Of a stretch of DNA of 64,000 bases, positions 1 to 8,915 are shown in pieces. The stretch comes from Tumebacillus algifaecis (GTDB lineage: Bacteria > Bacillota > Bacilli > Tumebacillales > Tumebacillaceae). The position numbers were made by a program, and so were the translations under genes. The number at the start of each line of letters is the position of its first letter. The stretch's first letter is position 1. The stretch is from NCBI RefSeq assembly GCF_002243515.1, contig NZ_CP022657.1, positions 2,781,001 through 2,845,000 on the forward strand. Reading direction: 5' to 3'. The notes under the pieces were generated by a model. It searched no databases, had not been told where the DNA came from, and saw only the letters and a program-made list of their open reading frames with translations.

Positions 1-456
1 GACCAGAATACCGCGCCCTTCGTGGACGAGCACGTTTTTCAAATGGATGTCGGCCGGATTCAGTCCGCGGCTTCGCGCGTAGGCGATCGCTTCATCTACA
101 TCTTGGATCACCTGCTCCGGAATGTGAATGCCTTGCAGCAGACAATCGTACAAGTTGGTGCCCTGCTTGTACTCCATGACGAGGAAATGATCTCCCCGTT
201 CATAAAAATGCGGAAAATAGGGCGAATCCCCGAGCTGTTCGTAGATGGCAGCTTCCTCAGAAGCGATGTGGGTATGGGTGTCTGCGTACACTTTGATCGC
301 GATCTGCGGATGATCTTTGGGCTGAAACACGGCGGCCGAATTGCCGACCCCGATGCAGCGCCACTGATCAGGATGTGCTCGCACATCGACCGGATCGCGC
401 GGATTGACAGAGCGAACGCGCACCGCTGCCACAAGTTTTTGCACGTCTTCGATCAT
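1..456 (-). CDS. protein kinase-like (Bud32/YrzF-type) protein, partial
   Basis: The gene runs off the left edge, so only its first 152 codons are present. The ATG at 456 follows an AAGGGAGAG ribosome-binding site. The fragment has the N-lobe pattern of a eukaryotic-like kinase: a glycine-containing loop ('GVGNSAAVF'), the lysine strand 'IAIKVY', an acidic helix, 'FLVMEYKQG' as hinge, and 'NPADIHLKNVLV' as a catalytic loop of the D-x4-N type. The usual HxD histidine is replaced, as I recall for the small YrzF-like kinase-fold family in Bacilli. Activity and substrate are unknown. Kinase fold is fairly sure; the family name is a recollection. Confidence 0.65.
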   Translation of the reverse strand, partial: MIEDVQKLVAAVRVRSVNPRDPVDVRAHPDQWRCIGVGNSAAVFQPKDHPQIAIKVYADTHTHIASEEAAIYEQLGDSPYFPHFYERGDHFLVMEYKQGTNLYDCLLQGIHIPEQVIQDVDEAIAYARSRGLNPADIHLKNVLVHEGRGILV

Positions 457-491
457 GGGGACTCTCCCTTTTCCTTACCATAAGATTCGGT

Positions 492-689
492 TTACTTGCG
501 CCGCAGAATGCAGGGGACGCCATATCCGATCGCGCCGGGTTCTGACATCTTCTCCATATATGCGGCCCCACGGGCGCAGACCGAGGGGCATTTCAGACAG
601 GTATCGACCGTGACGATCGCCATCTGCAGTTGCCGTTGTGAGACATCCAACGATTTTTTCTTTTTGGAACCCGCTTTCTTTCCAGCCAT
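492..689 (-). CDS. small cysteine-containing basic protein, unknown
   Basis: This 65-residue protein starts at an ATG preceded by GGAGGAA at good spacing. The N-terminus is lysine-rich ('KKAGSKKKK'). The rest contains 'CLKCPSVCARG' and a later cysteine ('VPCIL'), giving four cysteines that could bind a metal ion. No membrane segment or signal peptide is visible. I do not recognise a named family. The clean ribosome-binding site and the cysteine spacing make it a likely real gene. Nucleic-acid binding would fit the basic tail, but that is only a guess. Confidence 0.6.
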   Translation of the reverse strand: MAGKKAGSKKKKSLDVSQRQLQMAIVTVDTCLKCPSVCARGAAYMEKMSEPGAIGYGVPCILRRK

Positions 690-770
690 CTTCGATTCCT
701 CCAGTTGCAGTCTACTCGCAAATCTGGAATATCGTATGCTGCTGAATCCGCAGGTGTCACCGATTTCAAA

Positions 771-1136
771 CTAAGCTTGTAACAGTTCGAGCAACTGTTT
801 CGTAAAACCTGGAGAAAGCTGTGCGAACAAGGTGGAAGCGCCGCGCTCCACCACCCCGCTGCGGTTGTACATGCGCAGTTTTGTTGCCACAATTTTATAG
901 GAGGACGATCCAAAGTGGTGAGCCACCGTCGTATCGCCCACTTGTTCCTGATAGATACCCGGAGCCTCTTCCTCACGAGAGATAACGCCGAGGATATCCT
1001 CGAGATAAATATGGTACGAAACTTCTTCGCGCAGCAGAATCATCTCTTTGGTCGTCAATCGATAGCCCACTCCACGCCTGATTTCCGTGCGTTTGAGTTC
1101 GCCGTCCATCGTCTTGACGTTTACAAATTGCTTCAT
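771..1136 (-). CDS. conserved-looking hypothetical protein (121 aa)
   Basis: The ATG is preceded by AAAGGAGGGGAGCC. The 121-residue soluble protein begins with beta-rich sequence ('FVNVKTMDGELKRTEIRRG') and ends in an amphipathic helix. It has no signal peptide, membrane segment or recognisable catalytic motif. It sits upstream of the small cysteine-rich gene on the same strand, 81 bases away, and downstream of psd. I do not recognise it and assign no function. Confidence 0.6.
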   Translation of the reverse strand: MKQFVNVKTMDGELKRTEIRRGVGYRLTTKEMILLREEVSYHIYLEDILGVISREEEAPGIYQEQVGDTTVAHHFGSSSYKIVATKLRMYNRSGVVERGASTLFAQLSPGFTKQLLELLQA

Positions 1137-1211
1137 CGGCTCCCCTCCTTTCGGGTGTCGTTGTACTTATCTATTTTTCCAGTGTATGTTTAGCATAAAG
1201 CTTTCGATGTC

Positions 1212-1243
1212 AAAAGGAAAGAAGCCGATGCTGGCATCGACTC
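1212..1243 (-). terminator. probable intrinsic terminator after psd
   Basis: Just downstream of the psd stop, the minus strand can pair AGTCGATG with CATCGGCTT (one G-U pair, four-base loop), followed by TCTTTCCTTTT. The stem is short and the T-tract is interrupted. Confidence 0.45.
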
Positions 1244-1244
1244 C

Positions 1245-2090
1245 TTATCTTGTCAAAATATGACCAATCTTCTCGCCGAGACGGACGCGTGCTTCTAGGT
1301 GGAGATCACCGGACAGTTCAACCCGGCCTGGTTCGAACAACAAGATGATCGTCGAGCCAAACTCAAAGCGGGCCATCTCTTCCCCCTTTTCATAAGCAGG
1401 ACCTGCGGGCAGGTCTTTACGCTCCAGACGGCCACCTTTGATGTTCGTGCCGGACAGCTGATCATACTCGACTTTGACCGAGCCGACGATCGTCGCTCCG
1501 ACTTTGACCAATGCGACCTCACCTGCCGCTGTGTCAAAATAGGTGATCAAGCGCTCATTTTTTGCAAACAAGCCCTGTACCGCTCGCACGCCAAACGGAT
1601 TGACCGGAAACAGCGTGCCCGGTACATAGGTCGAGCCTTTGACCTGACCAGTGAGCGGCATGTGAATCCGGTGATAATCGGTCGGTGACAGATAGACGGT
1701 GAGGAACGTCCCGCCGTGGTAGCGTTTCGCCCGCTCTTCGTCGCCACCGAGCAGCTCAGCCACTGTGAAAAACACACCTTTGGCCTGCACGAGATTGCCG
1801 TCTTCGATTTTGCCCAGCTGGGCAACTTTTCCATCGACCGGCGAGATCACGCTGTCAGACGCGGGATCGATCGGTCGCGCATCAGCCTTCAGACGGCGAA
1901 TGAAAAACTCGACCAAGCTCGGGTAATCCTCCCACGTCTTTTCCGCTTCTTGCAAGTTGACGTTAAATTTGCGGATGTAATACGGAATAAACAGCCTACT
2001 GAAGCGACTGCCTGCGAAACGGCCTGCGAGGCGAGAGACCGTATTTTTCGGCAACAACTTCATCAAGAACAACTGAAGACGATCGTTCAT
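1245..2090 (-). CDS. psd: phosphatidylserine decarboxylase proenzyme
   Basis: Converts phosphatidylserine to phosphatidylethanolamine at the membrane. The product is about 281 residues. It has the family's conserved 'SPTDYHRIHMPLTG' segment and, near residue 246, 'FGST', the equivalent of the LGST self-cleavage site where the serine becomes the pyruvoyl cofactor. 'VISPVDGKV' near residue 85 is also typical. I place the start at ATG 2090, seven bases after GGAGG, rather than at the TTG one codon earlier. No phosphatidylserine synthase gene is visible in the window. Family assignment is secure. Confidence 0.93.
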   Translation of the reverse strand: MNDRLQLFLMKLLPKNTVSRLAGRFAGSRFSRLFIPYYIRKFNVNLQEAEKTWEDYPSLVEFFIRRLKADARPIDPASDSVISPVDGKVAQLGKIEDGNLVQAKGVFFTVAELLGGDEERAKRYHGGTFLTVYLSPTDYHRIHMPLTGQVKGSTYVPGTLFPVNPFGVRAVQGLFAKNERLITYFDTAAGEVALVKVGATIVGSVKVEYDQLSGTNIKGGRLERKDLPAGPAYEKGEEMARFEFGSTIILLFEPGRVELSGDLHLEARVRLGEKIGHILTR

Positions 2091-2159
2091 CAAAATCCTC
2101 CAAGATGAGTTAGATAAAAAAGTTCATTCTTCTATATTACTCACCTGGGCAGGGTTTAG

Positions 2160-3071
2160 TCAAAAACTCATTGTGCCTTGGATGATCGGCACCGCTGTGC
2201 CGCCGACGCGCACGGTGCGCGGCGAGTTGGGCTCGCCATCCACTTCAACGGTCAGGAAGCTCGGTCGTCCGATCGCAAAGCCCTGTTCGACCGTCAAACG
2301 CAACCGTTCACCTGTAGGTACAAGCACGCCGTGGCGCAACAAAAACGCACCGAGAGCACCGTTTGCCGTTCCGGTTGCCGGGTCTTCCGGGATGCCGACG
2401 GCAGGCGAGAAATCGCGGGTGTGCAGATGCGATGTTTCATGAATCGTGTCAAACGAGTAGCAATGCGTAGACGTGACGCCGTGCGCGCGATTGTGCGCAG
2501 CAATTCGGCTTTGCACAGGGTTCATCCGTTCGAAAGCTGCTTGGGTCTTGATCGGCACAAACAGATCCCACACGCCCGTATAGGCGAGACCGATCGGCAG
2601 TTCTGGGTCGATGTCCGCTTCTTCCAATCCGAGCAGCTCTGCCGCTTCTCGGCGGGATAGATCACAGTCCCGAAATTGCGGGGCAGCCTGGGTCATCAAG
2701 ACTTGGATGCGGCCATCTTCCGTCTTGGTCAGCATCACTGGAAGCAAACCGACGTTGGTCTCCTGCACGACGGTGATCGGCAGGTCGGAGCCAAAGCGTT
2801 CTTCCAAGCCGAGGGCGGCGAATACCGAGATCGTCGCATGCCCACAGAGATCGATCTCCTCTGTCGGCGTGAAAAAACGCACGCGCAGATCAGCACCCGG
2901 AGTTGTGGTCGAGCAGGCAAATGCCGTTTCGGAGCAGTTCATCTCGCGGGCGATCTTCTGCATTTCTTCAGGAGTCAGTCCGTCCGCATCGGGAACAACC
3001 CCTGCTGGATTGCCACCGAACGGAATGTGGGTAAAAGCGTCCATCTGGTAGATGCGTACCTGTTTCGTCAT
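2160..3071 (-). CDS. PhzF family isomerase/epimerase
   Basis: The product is a 303-residue PhzF-family protein with a two-lobed diaminopimelate-epimerase-like fold. Family hallmarks are 'GGNPAGVV' near the start, 'MNCSETAFAC' with the catalytic glutamate, 'DLCGHATI', and 'GTANGALGAFL' in the second lobe. The open frame extends upstream to 3158, but the ATG at 3071 has GGAGGAA seven bases ahead and begins the conserved 'VRIYQMDAF' segment, so I use it. Members act on varied small molecules and the substrate cannot be told from sequence. It stands alone between psd and the YheC/D cluster, with no phenazine genes nearby. Confidence 0.9.
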   Translation of the reverse strand: MTKQVRIYQMDAFTHIPFGGNPAGVVPDADGLTPEEMQKIAREMNCSETAFACSTTTPGADLRVRFFTPTEEIDLCGHATISVFAALGLEERFGSDLPITVVQETNVGLLPVMLTKTEDGRIQVLMTQAAPQFRDCDLSRREAAELLGLEEADIDPELPIGLAYTGVWDLFVPIKTQAAFERMNPVQSRIAAHNRAHGVTSTHCYSFDTIHETSHLHTRDFSPAVGIPEDPATGTANGALGAFLLRHGVLVPTGERLRLTVEQGFAIGRPSFLTVEVDGEPNSPRTVRVGGTAVPIIQGTMSF

Positions 3072-3161
3072 CGTTAGGTTCCTCCATTTGTTCTGTCTAG
3101 CATCTTTCCTTGTAAGTTCGCCTTTCCCATCCCGTTCCCCTTCCCTACACGCATGCACAGC

Positions 3162-3189
3162 AAAACACCCCGTCAGGAGACGGAGTGTT
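3162..3189 (-). terminator. terminator at end of YheC/YheD cluster
   Basis: An 11-bp stem with one mismatch (AACACcCCGTC/GACGGaGTGTT, loop AGGA) includes the stop of the last YheC/D gene. On the minus strand TTTTG follows. Confidence 0.7.
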
Positions 3190-4507
3190 CGGTAAGAAAT
3201 TCACAGTAATGCAATGTGCGCAGCAACGACTTGCCCCGGATGAACGGCTCGTCAAACTTCATCGGCTTGGCGTTGGCCTCAAAAAAATACAGCGTGCCGT
3301 CTCCAGAGACCCCGATGTCCATCGACATTTCGCCGATGTGACCGGTCTCACGGTTTTGCCCTTCGATCGTCGAGGCGATCACAAGCGCCATGCGCCGCAC
3401 TTGTTCTGTGAGCTGTTTGGCCTGCTCTTTCCCAAAGACAGTCTGTAAAACCAAATCGGCTTTTTCAATCCGGCCCCCGTTCGGAACGTGCGTGGTGATC
3501 CCATCCGCATCCGCGATCCTCGCCCCCATTCCGGTCATGCTCCATTGTCCCTGTCGATCCTTTTGCATGAGCAGTCGCAAGTCAAACTGACGACCTCGAT
3601 ACATGGCGAGGCGGATGCCCTGTTGCAGCAGATAGGGGCGCCCTCTGCTTCCTTGAAAGGCCAGCGCTACTGCCTCTTGCCTCGAGGCGACTTGGGTGTG
3701 AGTGCGCTTACCGCTACGTTGCATCGTCACAACGTACCCTTTTCCTTCAGCTCGGATCTGGATGATCCCGTCTCCCGCCTTGCCGTCGGCAGGTTTGACG
3801 TACAGCAGTTGGTGGCGGCGCAGCATCTGTCCGATCTGCGCCTCTTTGCGCAACGATTCTGTAGCGGGTAGGTATTTCGCCGTCTCCCGATCACTTCGCA
3901 ACCATTCGTGGATTTCCGCTTTGTCAAAAAAGCGCGGGTTGAACAGCGGGATGTTCTGCTCGCTCAGCCATTTCTTGACGCGGGTCACTTCCGGCAAGCT
4001 TTCCGCTGCCCGGTCGGGGACACGGTTGTAGACGACGCTTGGTAGGGGTAGCACAACCCGCTTCCACGCGGTCGCTCCCTTGCCTGTGTACACCCAACAC
4101 TCCATGCGCTCGGAGGATCTGATCCCTTCCGGTGTAAAGACGACCACCGTATGACCGAGGCGTTTGCCCGCTTGGATGATCGCTTTAAAATTGGCTTTGT
4201 TGCCGCGAAACGAGGCGCTGCGATTGCGTTTCACCGTCAAGATCCCGATGATCGGGCCGAACACGCTGCCGTGGCGATTTTTCTGCTTGCGGATCGGCAC
4301 CAGCAGATCGCTTGCATTCCGAGCCTTTCGCCAACTCGGTTCGACGGGCAGGCGAAGGGATGGGCCGTTTTTGCTCATTGGCACGTTCCAAGCACGCCGA
4401 TGCGGCAATTGCACTTCGCGACGTGCCATCTCAGAACTTGCAAGGTACCACCGATTTTCGCCACCGTCAGCGCGCACTCCGATGTGGATCAAGTCTCTTC
4501 GGTTCAT
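3173..4507 (-). CDS. YheC/YheD family ATP-grasp protein (copy 1)
   Basis: A 444-residue member of the YheC/YheD family, associated in Bacillus with the endospore coat. The second half is an ATP-grasp fold: 'YVKPADGKAGDGI' forms the nucleotide-binding lysine and glycine loop, 'LLQQGI' and 'FDLRLLMQKD' are conserved strands, and 'FFEANAKPMKF' carries the E-x-N metal-binding pair near the C-terminus. 'VVYNRVPDR' and 'FNPRFFDKAEIHEWL' are family signatures shared with the three neighbours. ATP-grasp enzymes join carboxylates to amines, but the substrate here is unknown. The start overlaps the upstream gene by 41 bases and has GAGGAGGAGG ahead, which suggests translational coupling. Confidence 0.85.
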   Translation of the reverse strand: MNRRDLIHIGVRADGGENRWYLASSEMARREVQLPHRRAWNVPMSKNGPSLRLPVEPSWRKARNASDLLVPIRKQKNRHGSVFGPIIGILTVKRNRSASFRGNKANFKAIIQAGKRLGHTVVVFTPEGIRSSERMECWVYTGKGATAWKRVVLPLPSVVYNRVPDRAAESLPEVTRVKKWLSEQNIPLFNPRFFDKAEIHEWLRSDRETAKYLPATESLRKEAQIGQMLRRHQLLYVKPADGKAGDGIIQIRAEGKGYVVTMQRSGKRTHTQVASRQEAVALAFQGSRGRPYLLQQGIRLAMYRGRQFDLRLLMQKDRQGQWSMTGMGARIADADGITTHVPNGGRIEKADLVLQTVFGKEQAKQLTEQVRRMALVIASTIEGQNRETGHIGEMSMDIGVSGDGTLYFFEANAKPMKFDEPFIRGKSLLRTLHYCEFLTEHSVS

Positions 4508-5870
4508 CCACGCCTCCTCCTCTGTTCAGCGGGAATTTCGAAAGGTACGCTCCATATTCGAGCACCATGCGGGCAGACCGTTTTCCCGCTTCGATCAACT
4601 CCGTGTGGCGGAAGACGGCCCGCCCTGGCTTGGCGTTCGTTTCGAACACCCAGACCTGCCCGTCTTTGTCGAGCGCCACATCGAGACCAAACTCGCCCGA
4701 CTCCCCTTTTAACAACCCTTGGATCACATCGGCGACGCGAATCGAGACCTCGACGATGCGAGCTTTCATCTGCTCGGCGCGCTCTCCGTACCAAGCGCGT
4801 AGCACTTTGTCGCCCGCTACCACCCTGCCACCGTTGTGGACATGTGTGGTCACCGAGGTTGATCCTGCAACTTTGGCGCCGATGCCGGCCGCTTCCCATG
4901 CCCCGACCGAATTTTTGTGCAGATGTACGCGAAAATCCGTTTTGCGGCCTTGGTATTCCATCATTCGAATCCCCTGCTGCATCAGATAGGTGCTTTTTGG
5001 ATGACTGCGCCTTCTGACGAACTGCAATACCGCTTCGGCATTGACAAAACGCGTCGTGACATGGTTCTTTTCCCGTTTGTAGCGAACGAGATAGCCTTGC
5101 TTGTCGCGCTCCACCTGATAGATGCCCATCCCTAAGCTGCCTCCGGTCGGCTTCAGATAGATTAATTGGTGCTTTAGACAAAATCGTTGCAGGCCATCTG
5201 CTGTACGCATGCGCTCAGTCTCCGGAATGTAGGTGGATGATCTCTTGTCGCCCGACAGCCAGCGATACATTTCGTTTTTGTTCAGAAAGCGCTCGTTAAA
5301 CATCGGGACTCCCATCCGCTCCAAGCGCTCTTTGCACCGTTTCACGTCGGGCAGCGTCTCCGCCCGGCGGTGTGGCACGCGATTGTAGACCACTTCCGGC
5401 AGCGGAAAGCGCCCGAACGTCCACGTCTCGCGCCCCGGCGGTCCGGTCATCGTCACCCCGCTCACCGTGCCTGCGGAAAAGTTGACATCGGCCGCATTGA
5501 AGACATAGCAGAGCACATTCAGTTCTCGAGAGGCGCGAACGAAGTCACCAAGCAGCGAGGTACGCCCGCCGATCGGCTTTTTGATGTCGCGTCTGACCCC
5601 CGTGGTCATGATGCCTATCACCGGACCGATACGCAGGCCTTCTGCTTGAGAATACACGATTTGTCCGGCTACTCCCTGTATCTGCAAATCAAGCCTGCCC
5701 CCCGCCCAGCGCAGGCTCGTCGTTTGCTCCTGTTGTGCGCTTTGTTTGATTTCTGCGATCCCCTGCAGTTTACCGCAGACTAACGGTACGCTCGCGCCAT
5801 CACGCAAACCCCATGCCAGCAGCGATTTGCGAGGTGCAGTGAGGATGAGGGAAGATCCGGGTTGGTTCAC
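4467..5870 (-). CDS. YheC/YheD family ATP-grasp protein (copy 2)
   Basis: A 467-residue paralogue of its downstream neighbour. It has the N-terminal beta domain ('SSLILTAPRKSLLAWGL'), 'VVYNRVPHRRAETLPDVK', 'FNERFLNKNEMYRWL', the ATP-grasp loop 'YLKPTGGSLGMGI' and the metal-binding 'VFETNAKPGR'. The GTG start at 5870 lies behind GGGGAGGGG. It overlaps the next gene, and a strong terminator upstream (5908-5955) separates both from the amidoligase gene, so these two probably have their own promoter. A role in modifying a coat protein or peptide is inferred from family and context. Confidence 0.85.
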   Translation of the reverse strand: MNQPGSSLILTAPRKSLLAWGLRDGASVPLVCGKLQGIAEIKQSAQQEQTTSLRWAGGRLDLQIQGVAGQIVYSQAEGLRIGPVIGIMTTGVRRDIKKPIGGRTSLLGDFVRASRELNVLCYVFNAADVNFSAGTVSGVTMTGPPGRETWTFGRFPLPEVVYNRVPHRRAETLPDVKRCKERLERMGVPMFNERFLNKNEMYRWLSGDKRSSTYIPETERMRTADGLQRFCLKHQLIYLKPTGGSLGMGIYQVERDKQGYLVRYKREKNHVTTRFVNAEAVLQFVRRRSHPKSTYLMQQGIRMMEYQGRKTDFRVHLHKNSVGAWEAAGIGAKVAGSTSVTTHVHNGGRVVAGDKVLRAWYGERAEQMKARIVEVSIRVADVIQGLLKGESGEFGLDVALDKDGQVWVFETNAKPGRAVFRHTELIEAGKRSARMVLEYGAYLSKFPLNRGGGVDEPKRLDPHRSAR

Positions 5871-5907
5871 TCATACCCCTCCCCTAGGTTCAAGATTCTG
5901 TATTGTA

Positions 5908-5955
5908 TGAAACAAAAGACAGCCGGGTTCCTCCGAATGCGGAGGCCCGACTGTC
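5908..5955 (-). terminator. strong terminator after the amidoligase gene
   Basis: On the minus strand the arms GACAGtCGGG-CCTCCG and CGGAGG-aa-CCCGgCTGTC close over CATT, followed by TTTTGTTTC. The hairpin overlaps the stop codon at 5954-5956. Confidence 0.8.
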
Positions 5956-7473
5956 AAGCATTTCGGCCCCGGCGCGCGCTGACGGTCGGGCGCCTCTCCG
6001 CCGGCAGCGGCAGATTCCAAGTCTTGCGGAGGTCGGACGCTTCATTCCACGAGATGCCTTGACGTACCATTTCCGGAATGATTTGCAAGGAATTTTTGTA
6101 CTGCTTATAGGTGGAGGTAGCCTCGATTCCTCGCCAGATTCGCTCAAAATTCGATTTTAATTCCCCTTTATAAGCCCGATAAAACTGGCGTTGTCGGCTC
6201 GGTTTGGAAAAGAGATCGAGATTCAATTCGCGATAGTGCATCACAACCAGATAGGAAAGATAGATGACCGCCTCGGTGATCTCCGGCGTGACCAGAAAGG
6301 AGCCAGGTGTGCGGTATTCAAAGCCACCATGATCTTTAAAGCGAACATCGCCCAAATATCCGTACTTGCGGCGGCGTTTGACCGCCGTTTGCCCGGCTTC
6401 GATCATCATCACCGGAAAGCCGACATAGTTATCTAACGCTTTCACCAGACGTGATGAAAACGTAACATCCGAAAAATGTACATGACCGCCGATTGGAAAG
6501 CGCGTAAACGGCATGCTGCCTGCGACCCATTGCACATTTCGCGCCGTGATCGCAGCCGCCGCGCTTTGCATCGTGTGCCTGATGTTGTTCATCAACTCCC
6601 CTGGGGAGCGCGCAGGACTTGGGCGAATTTCCGCAAGCGGAAAGCGCTCACCGTCCAAGTTCAAACTGCGGTCGTCACAGCCCACGGCGCCGATGCGCGG
6701 CAGGTACTTCGAAGCCAGCACCATCTTGCCGCGCGACGAACGAAGCATAAATTCCAAGTCTGTCCCGATCACGAAAGGATTGGGATTTCTGCCGTGCTGC
6801 TCAAACGAACGCTCCTCCGACCGATCACGGGTGATGAACGCCTGCAGTGCGTCTTCAAACAGTTCGAGCAGACGGCCGTTCAATTTTGGCGACGCGGTGA
6901 CATCGAGGCAAATCGTGCGGTCCGTCGAGGTGATGCCGATGGAAACCATGCCAAAATCGAGTCCGAGCGCATGCAAGGAACGCAAAGAGAGCCGAACGGC
7001 ACGCTCCGCGTACACATCTTCATCCATCGGCACTTCCCGAAATTTTTCCTGCGAATTGGAGACGCCACCGTCCAGCCACAACGACTTGCTGTCGGCCCGA
7101 AACACCCCAGAGCCAGCAGGTCAAAAATCGGGATGCGATAATGACGCACGATTTTGACACGATTTCCGGAGTCGAGCATCACGTCCCGTGCAACATCGGG
7201 CCGCTTCTCGTAGCTTGAAGAAACCGCCGGCGAGTACACGCCGTTTTGTTTCAGGATTCTGAGCATTCGCGAGCGGTTGATCGAGTTTTCGATCGCTTGG
7301 CGAGGATTGAGCGTCCAAGCGGCCATGCGGTCGTCACCACTCATCGTCCCCCAGCGAATCATCACATCCTGGCTGGCCACCGGGTTTACACTATCAACGC
7401 CTATGCACTCTTGTACGCGCCTAAGCAATCGTTTTGCGGAGGTCTGCCCAGAATGCAACAGCACGTAACCCAT
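5954..7473 (-). pseudogene. putative COOH-NH2 ligase type 2 (amidoligase), frameshifted
   Basis: Two overlapping frames make one gene of about 506 codons. The first runs from ATG 7473 (GGAAAGGAG ahead) to 'HYRIPIFDLLALG'. The homologous continuation 'VFRADSKSLWLDGG' lies in another frame starting at 7105. Adding one G to the GGGG run at 7105-7108 (minus strand) joins them exactly. The C-terminal part contains 'VIGTDLEFML', 'VGCDDRSL', 'LAEIRPSP' and 'GGHVHFSDV', matching the phiEco32-like COOH-NH2 ligase type 2 family (glutamine-synthetase-like amide-bond formation). Its position among four YheC/D ATP-grasp genes fits a spore-coat peptide-modifying set. It may be a real mutation or a homopolymer sequencing error. 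Confidence 0.75.
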
Positions 7474-7494
7474 AGCCCTGTCTCCTTTCCGAGT

Positions 7495-8871
7495 TTATCT
7501 GAAATCTTTTTCACAGAGATAGTCCGCAAATTGTACGGGACGCTGGAAGGCGAGCAAGGCCAGATCACGCCATTCTCCCTCTTCAATATTCGGCTTTTTC
7601 CAAGGTTTCGAATTCACTTCGATCACCCAAATGTTTCCGCTCTCATCAAGCCCCAGATCAAGGCCGAGCTCGCCGATCGTGCTGTTGTTCTCCTGCTCGA
7701 TCACCTTTGGAACCGCGTCAGAAATGACGCGCAACTGACTCATGATCACACGCACTTTTTTGTCATCATACATCTCTTGGAGCAGTTTTTTGACAGCCAG
7801 CGCATCGCCTCCCGTCGAGATGTTGGAGGTGATCTGGCCTTGCTGAGCAATGCGGCAGAACATTTTGGTGCGGTTCCAATTGCCCGCCCCGTCTTTTTGC
7901 AACAGGATACGGATATCAAACGGACGGCTTTGCCAGTTTTTTAGCCGCAACGTGCGCTGGATCAAGTAGGGTCCGCTTTTCAGTCGCTTTTGAAATTTTT
8001 TGAGAAACATGGAGATCGATCCTGCGTACTCCTGCCGCAGGCTACCATTCTTTTTTTTGATCTGATAAAAAATTCGACCATCCGCTCGGCGCCTTGCTCG
8101 GATGATACCGATCCCAAGCGAACCATGTACAGGCTTGAGGTACACATCTGTGTGTTGATAGAGAAAGGGGGCCGCTTGCTCAACCGATTCGAAACGGATG
8201 GCATCAGGCACATGGGATGCTGTACGCTGATCTTTGTGCAGCCATCGATGAACTTGCCATTTATCAAAATAGCCAGGGTTGAAAAAGCGTTTTTCGAGCA
8301 ACCCCATCAAACGTTTGCGAGCATCGGACACCTCTTTTTTGTTCATGTAGGTGCGGGTGATGATCTGATCATAAACCACATCGGGCAAAGGGAAGCGTTT
8401 GGAGGTCCAGCCTGCTTTGCCTTCCACCCGATAGCCGAGCACGCTCCGATCGTTCCAGTCGATGTCCGCAATCGAAAACACATAACCGTACATGTTCAGA
8501 TGACGGGCAACCTCCAGCAGATTTTTAAACACTTGCTGCTGCTGACCCGCAAGTTGGCCATCGACCGTCTTCACGTTGGCAAGGATGCCGAACAGGTAGC
8601 CGAAGCGCAGACCTCCGGAAGTTTTATGCAAATTGAGTTTGGTCCCGGTGGGCAAATGAAGTTCAGCGATCAGTTCTTTGCTGAGCAAGGCTGTCTCTTC
8701 CTCGCCTTTGTCAGACCCGCGCAGATCGATTCGAGCTTGTTTGGCACCGAAGAACAGCTCATAAGCGCCAGGTGTGAGATTGATTTCTTTCATGACACCG
8801 CGCGGCAGGATCATCACAAGTTTGTGCGCAAGAGAAGAGGGCTCGATACGAATCGGTTTCGAACTCGCCAT
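7495..8871 (-). CDS. YheC/YheD family ATP-grasp protein (copy 3)
   Basis: A 458-residue member of the same family. It shows 'VVYDQIITRTY', 'FNPGYFDKWQVHRWL', ATP-grasp loop 'YLKPVHGSLGIGI', 'FDIRILLQKD' and metal-binding 'IEVNSKPWKKP'. The ATG is preceded by GAGGAGGG. The gene ends 21 bases before the amidoligase start, so the two are probably co-transcribed. It is clearly divergent from copies 1 and 2 outside the motifs, which suggests separate substrates rather than recent duplication. Confidence 0.85.
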   Translation of the reverse strand: MASSKPIRIEPSSLAHKLVMILPRGVMKEINLTPGAYELFFGAKQARIDLRGSDKGEEETALLSKELIAELHLPTGTKLNLHKTSGGLRFGYLFGILANVKTVDGQLAGQQQQVFKNLLEVARHLNMYGYVFSIADIDWNDRSVLGYRVEGKAGWTSKRFPLPDVVYDQIITRTYMNKKEVSDARKRLMGLLEKRFFNPGYFDKWQVHRWLHKDQRTASHVPDAIRFESVEQAAPFLYQHTDVYLKPVHGSLGIGIIRARRRADGRIFYQIKKKNGSLRQEYAGSISMFLKKFQKRLKSGPYLIQRTLRLKNWQSRPFDIRILLQKDGAGNWNRTKMFCRIAQQGQITSNISTGGDALAVKKLLQEMYDDKKVRVIMSQLRVISDAVPKVIEQENNSTIGELGLDLGLDESGNIWVIEVNSKPWKKPNIEEGEWRDLALLAFQRPVQFADYLCEKDFR

Positions 8872-8915
8872 GACCCCGTCCCTCCTCTCGTTGGAATGCC
8901 GCTTCCGTGCGTGGC

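Noticed and set aside
4151-5017. Long plus-strand open frame opposite the YheC/D genes
   Set aside because: It is antisense to two well-supported genes, lacks a ribosome-binding site and has low-complexity, arginine-rich composition typical of shadow frames.
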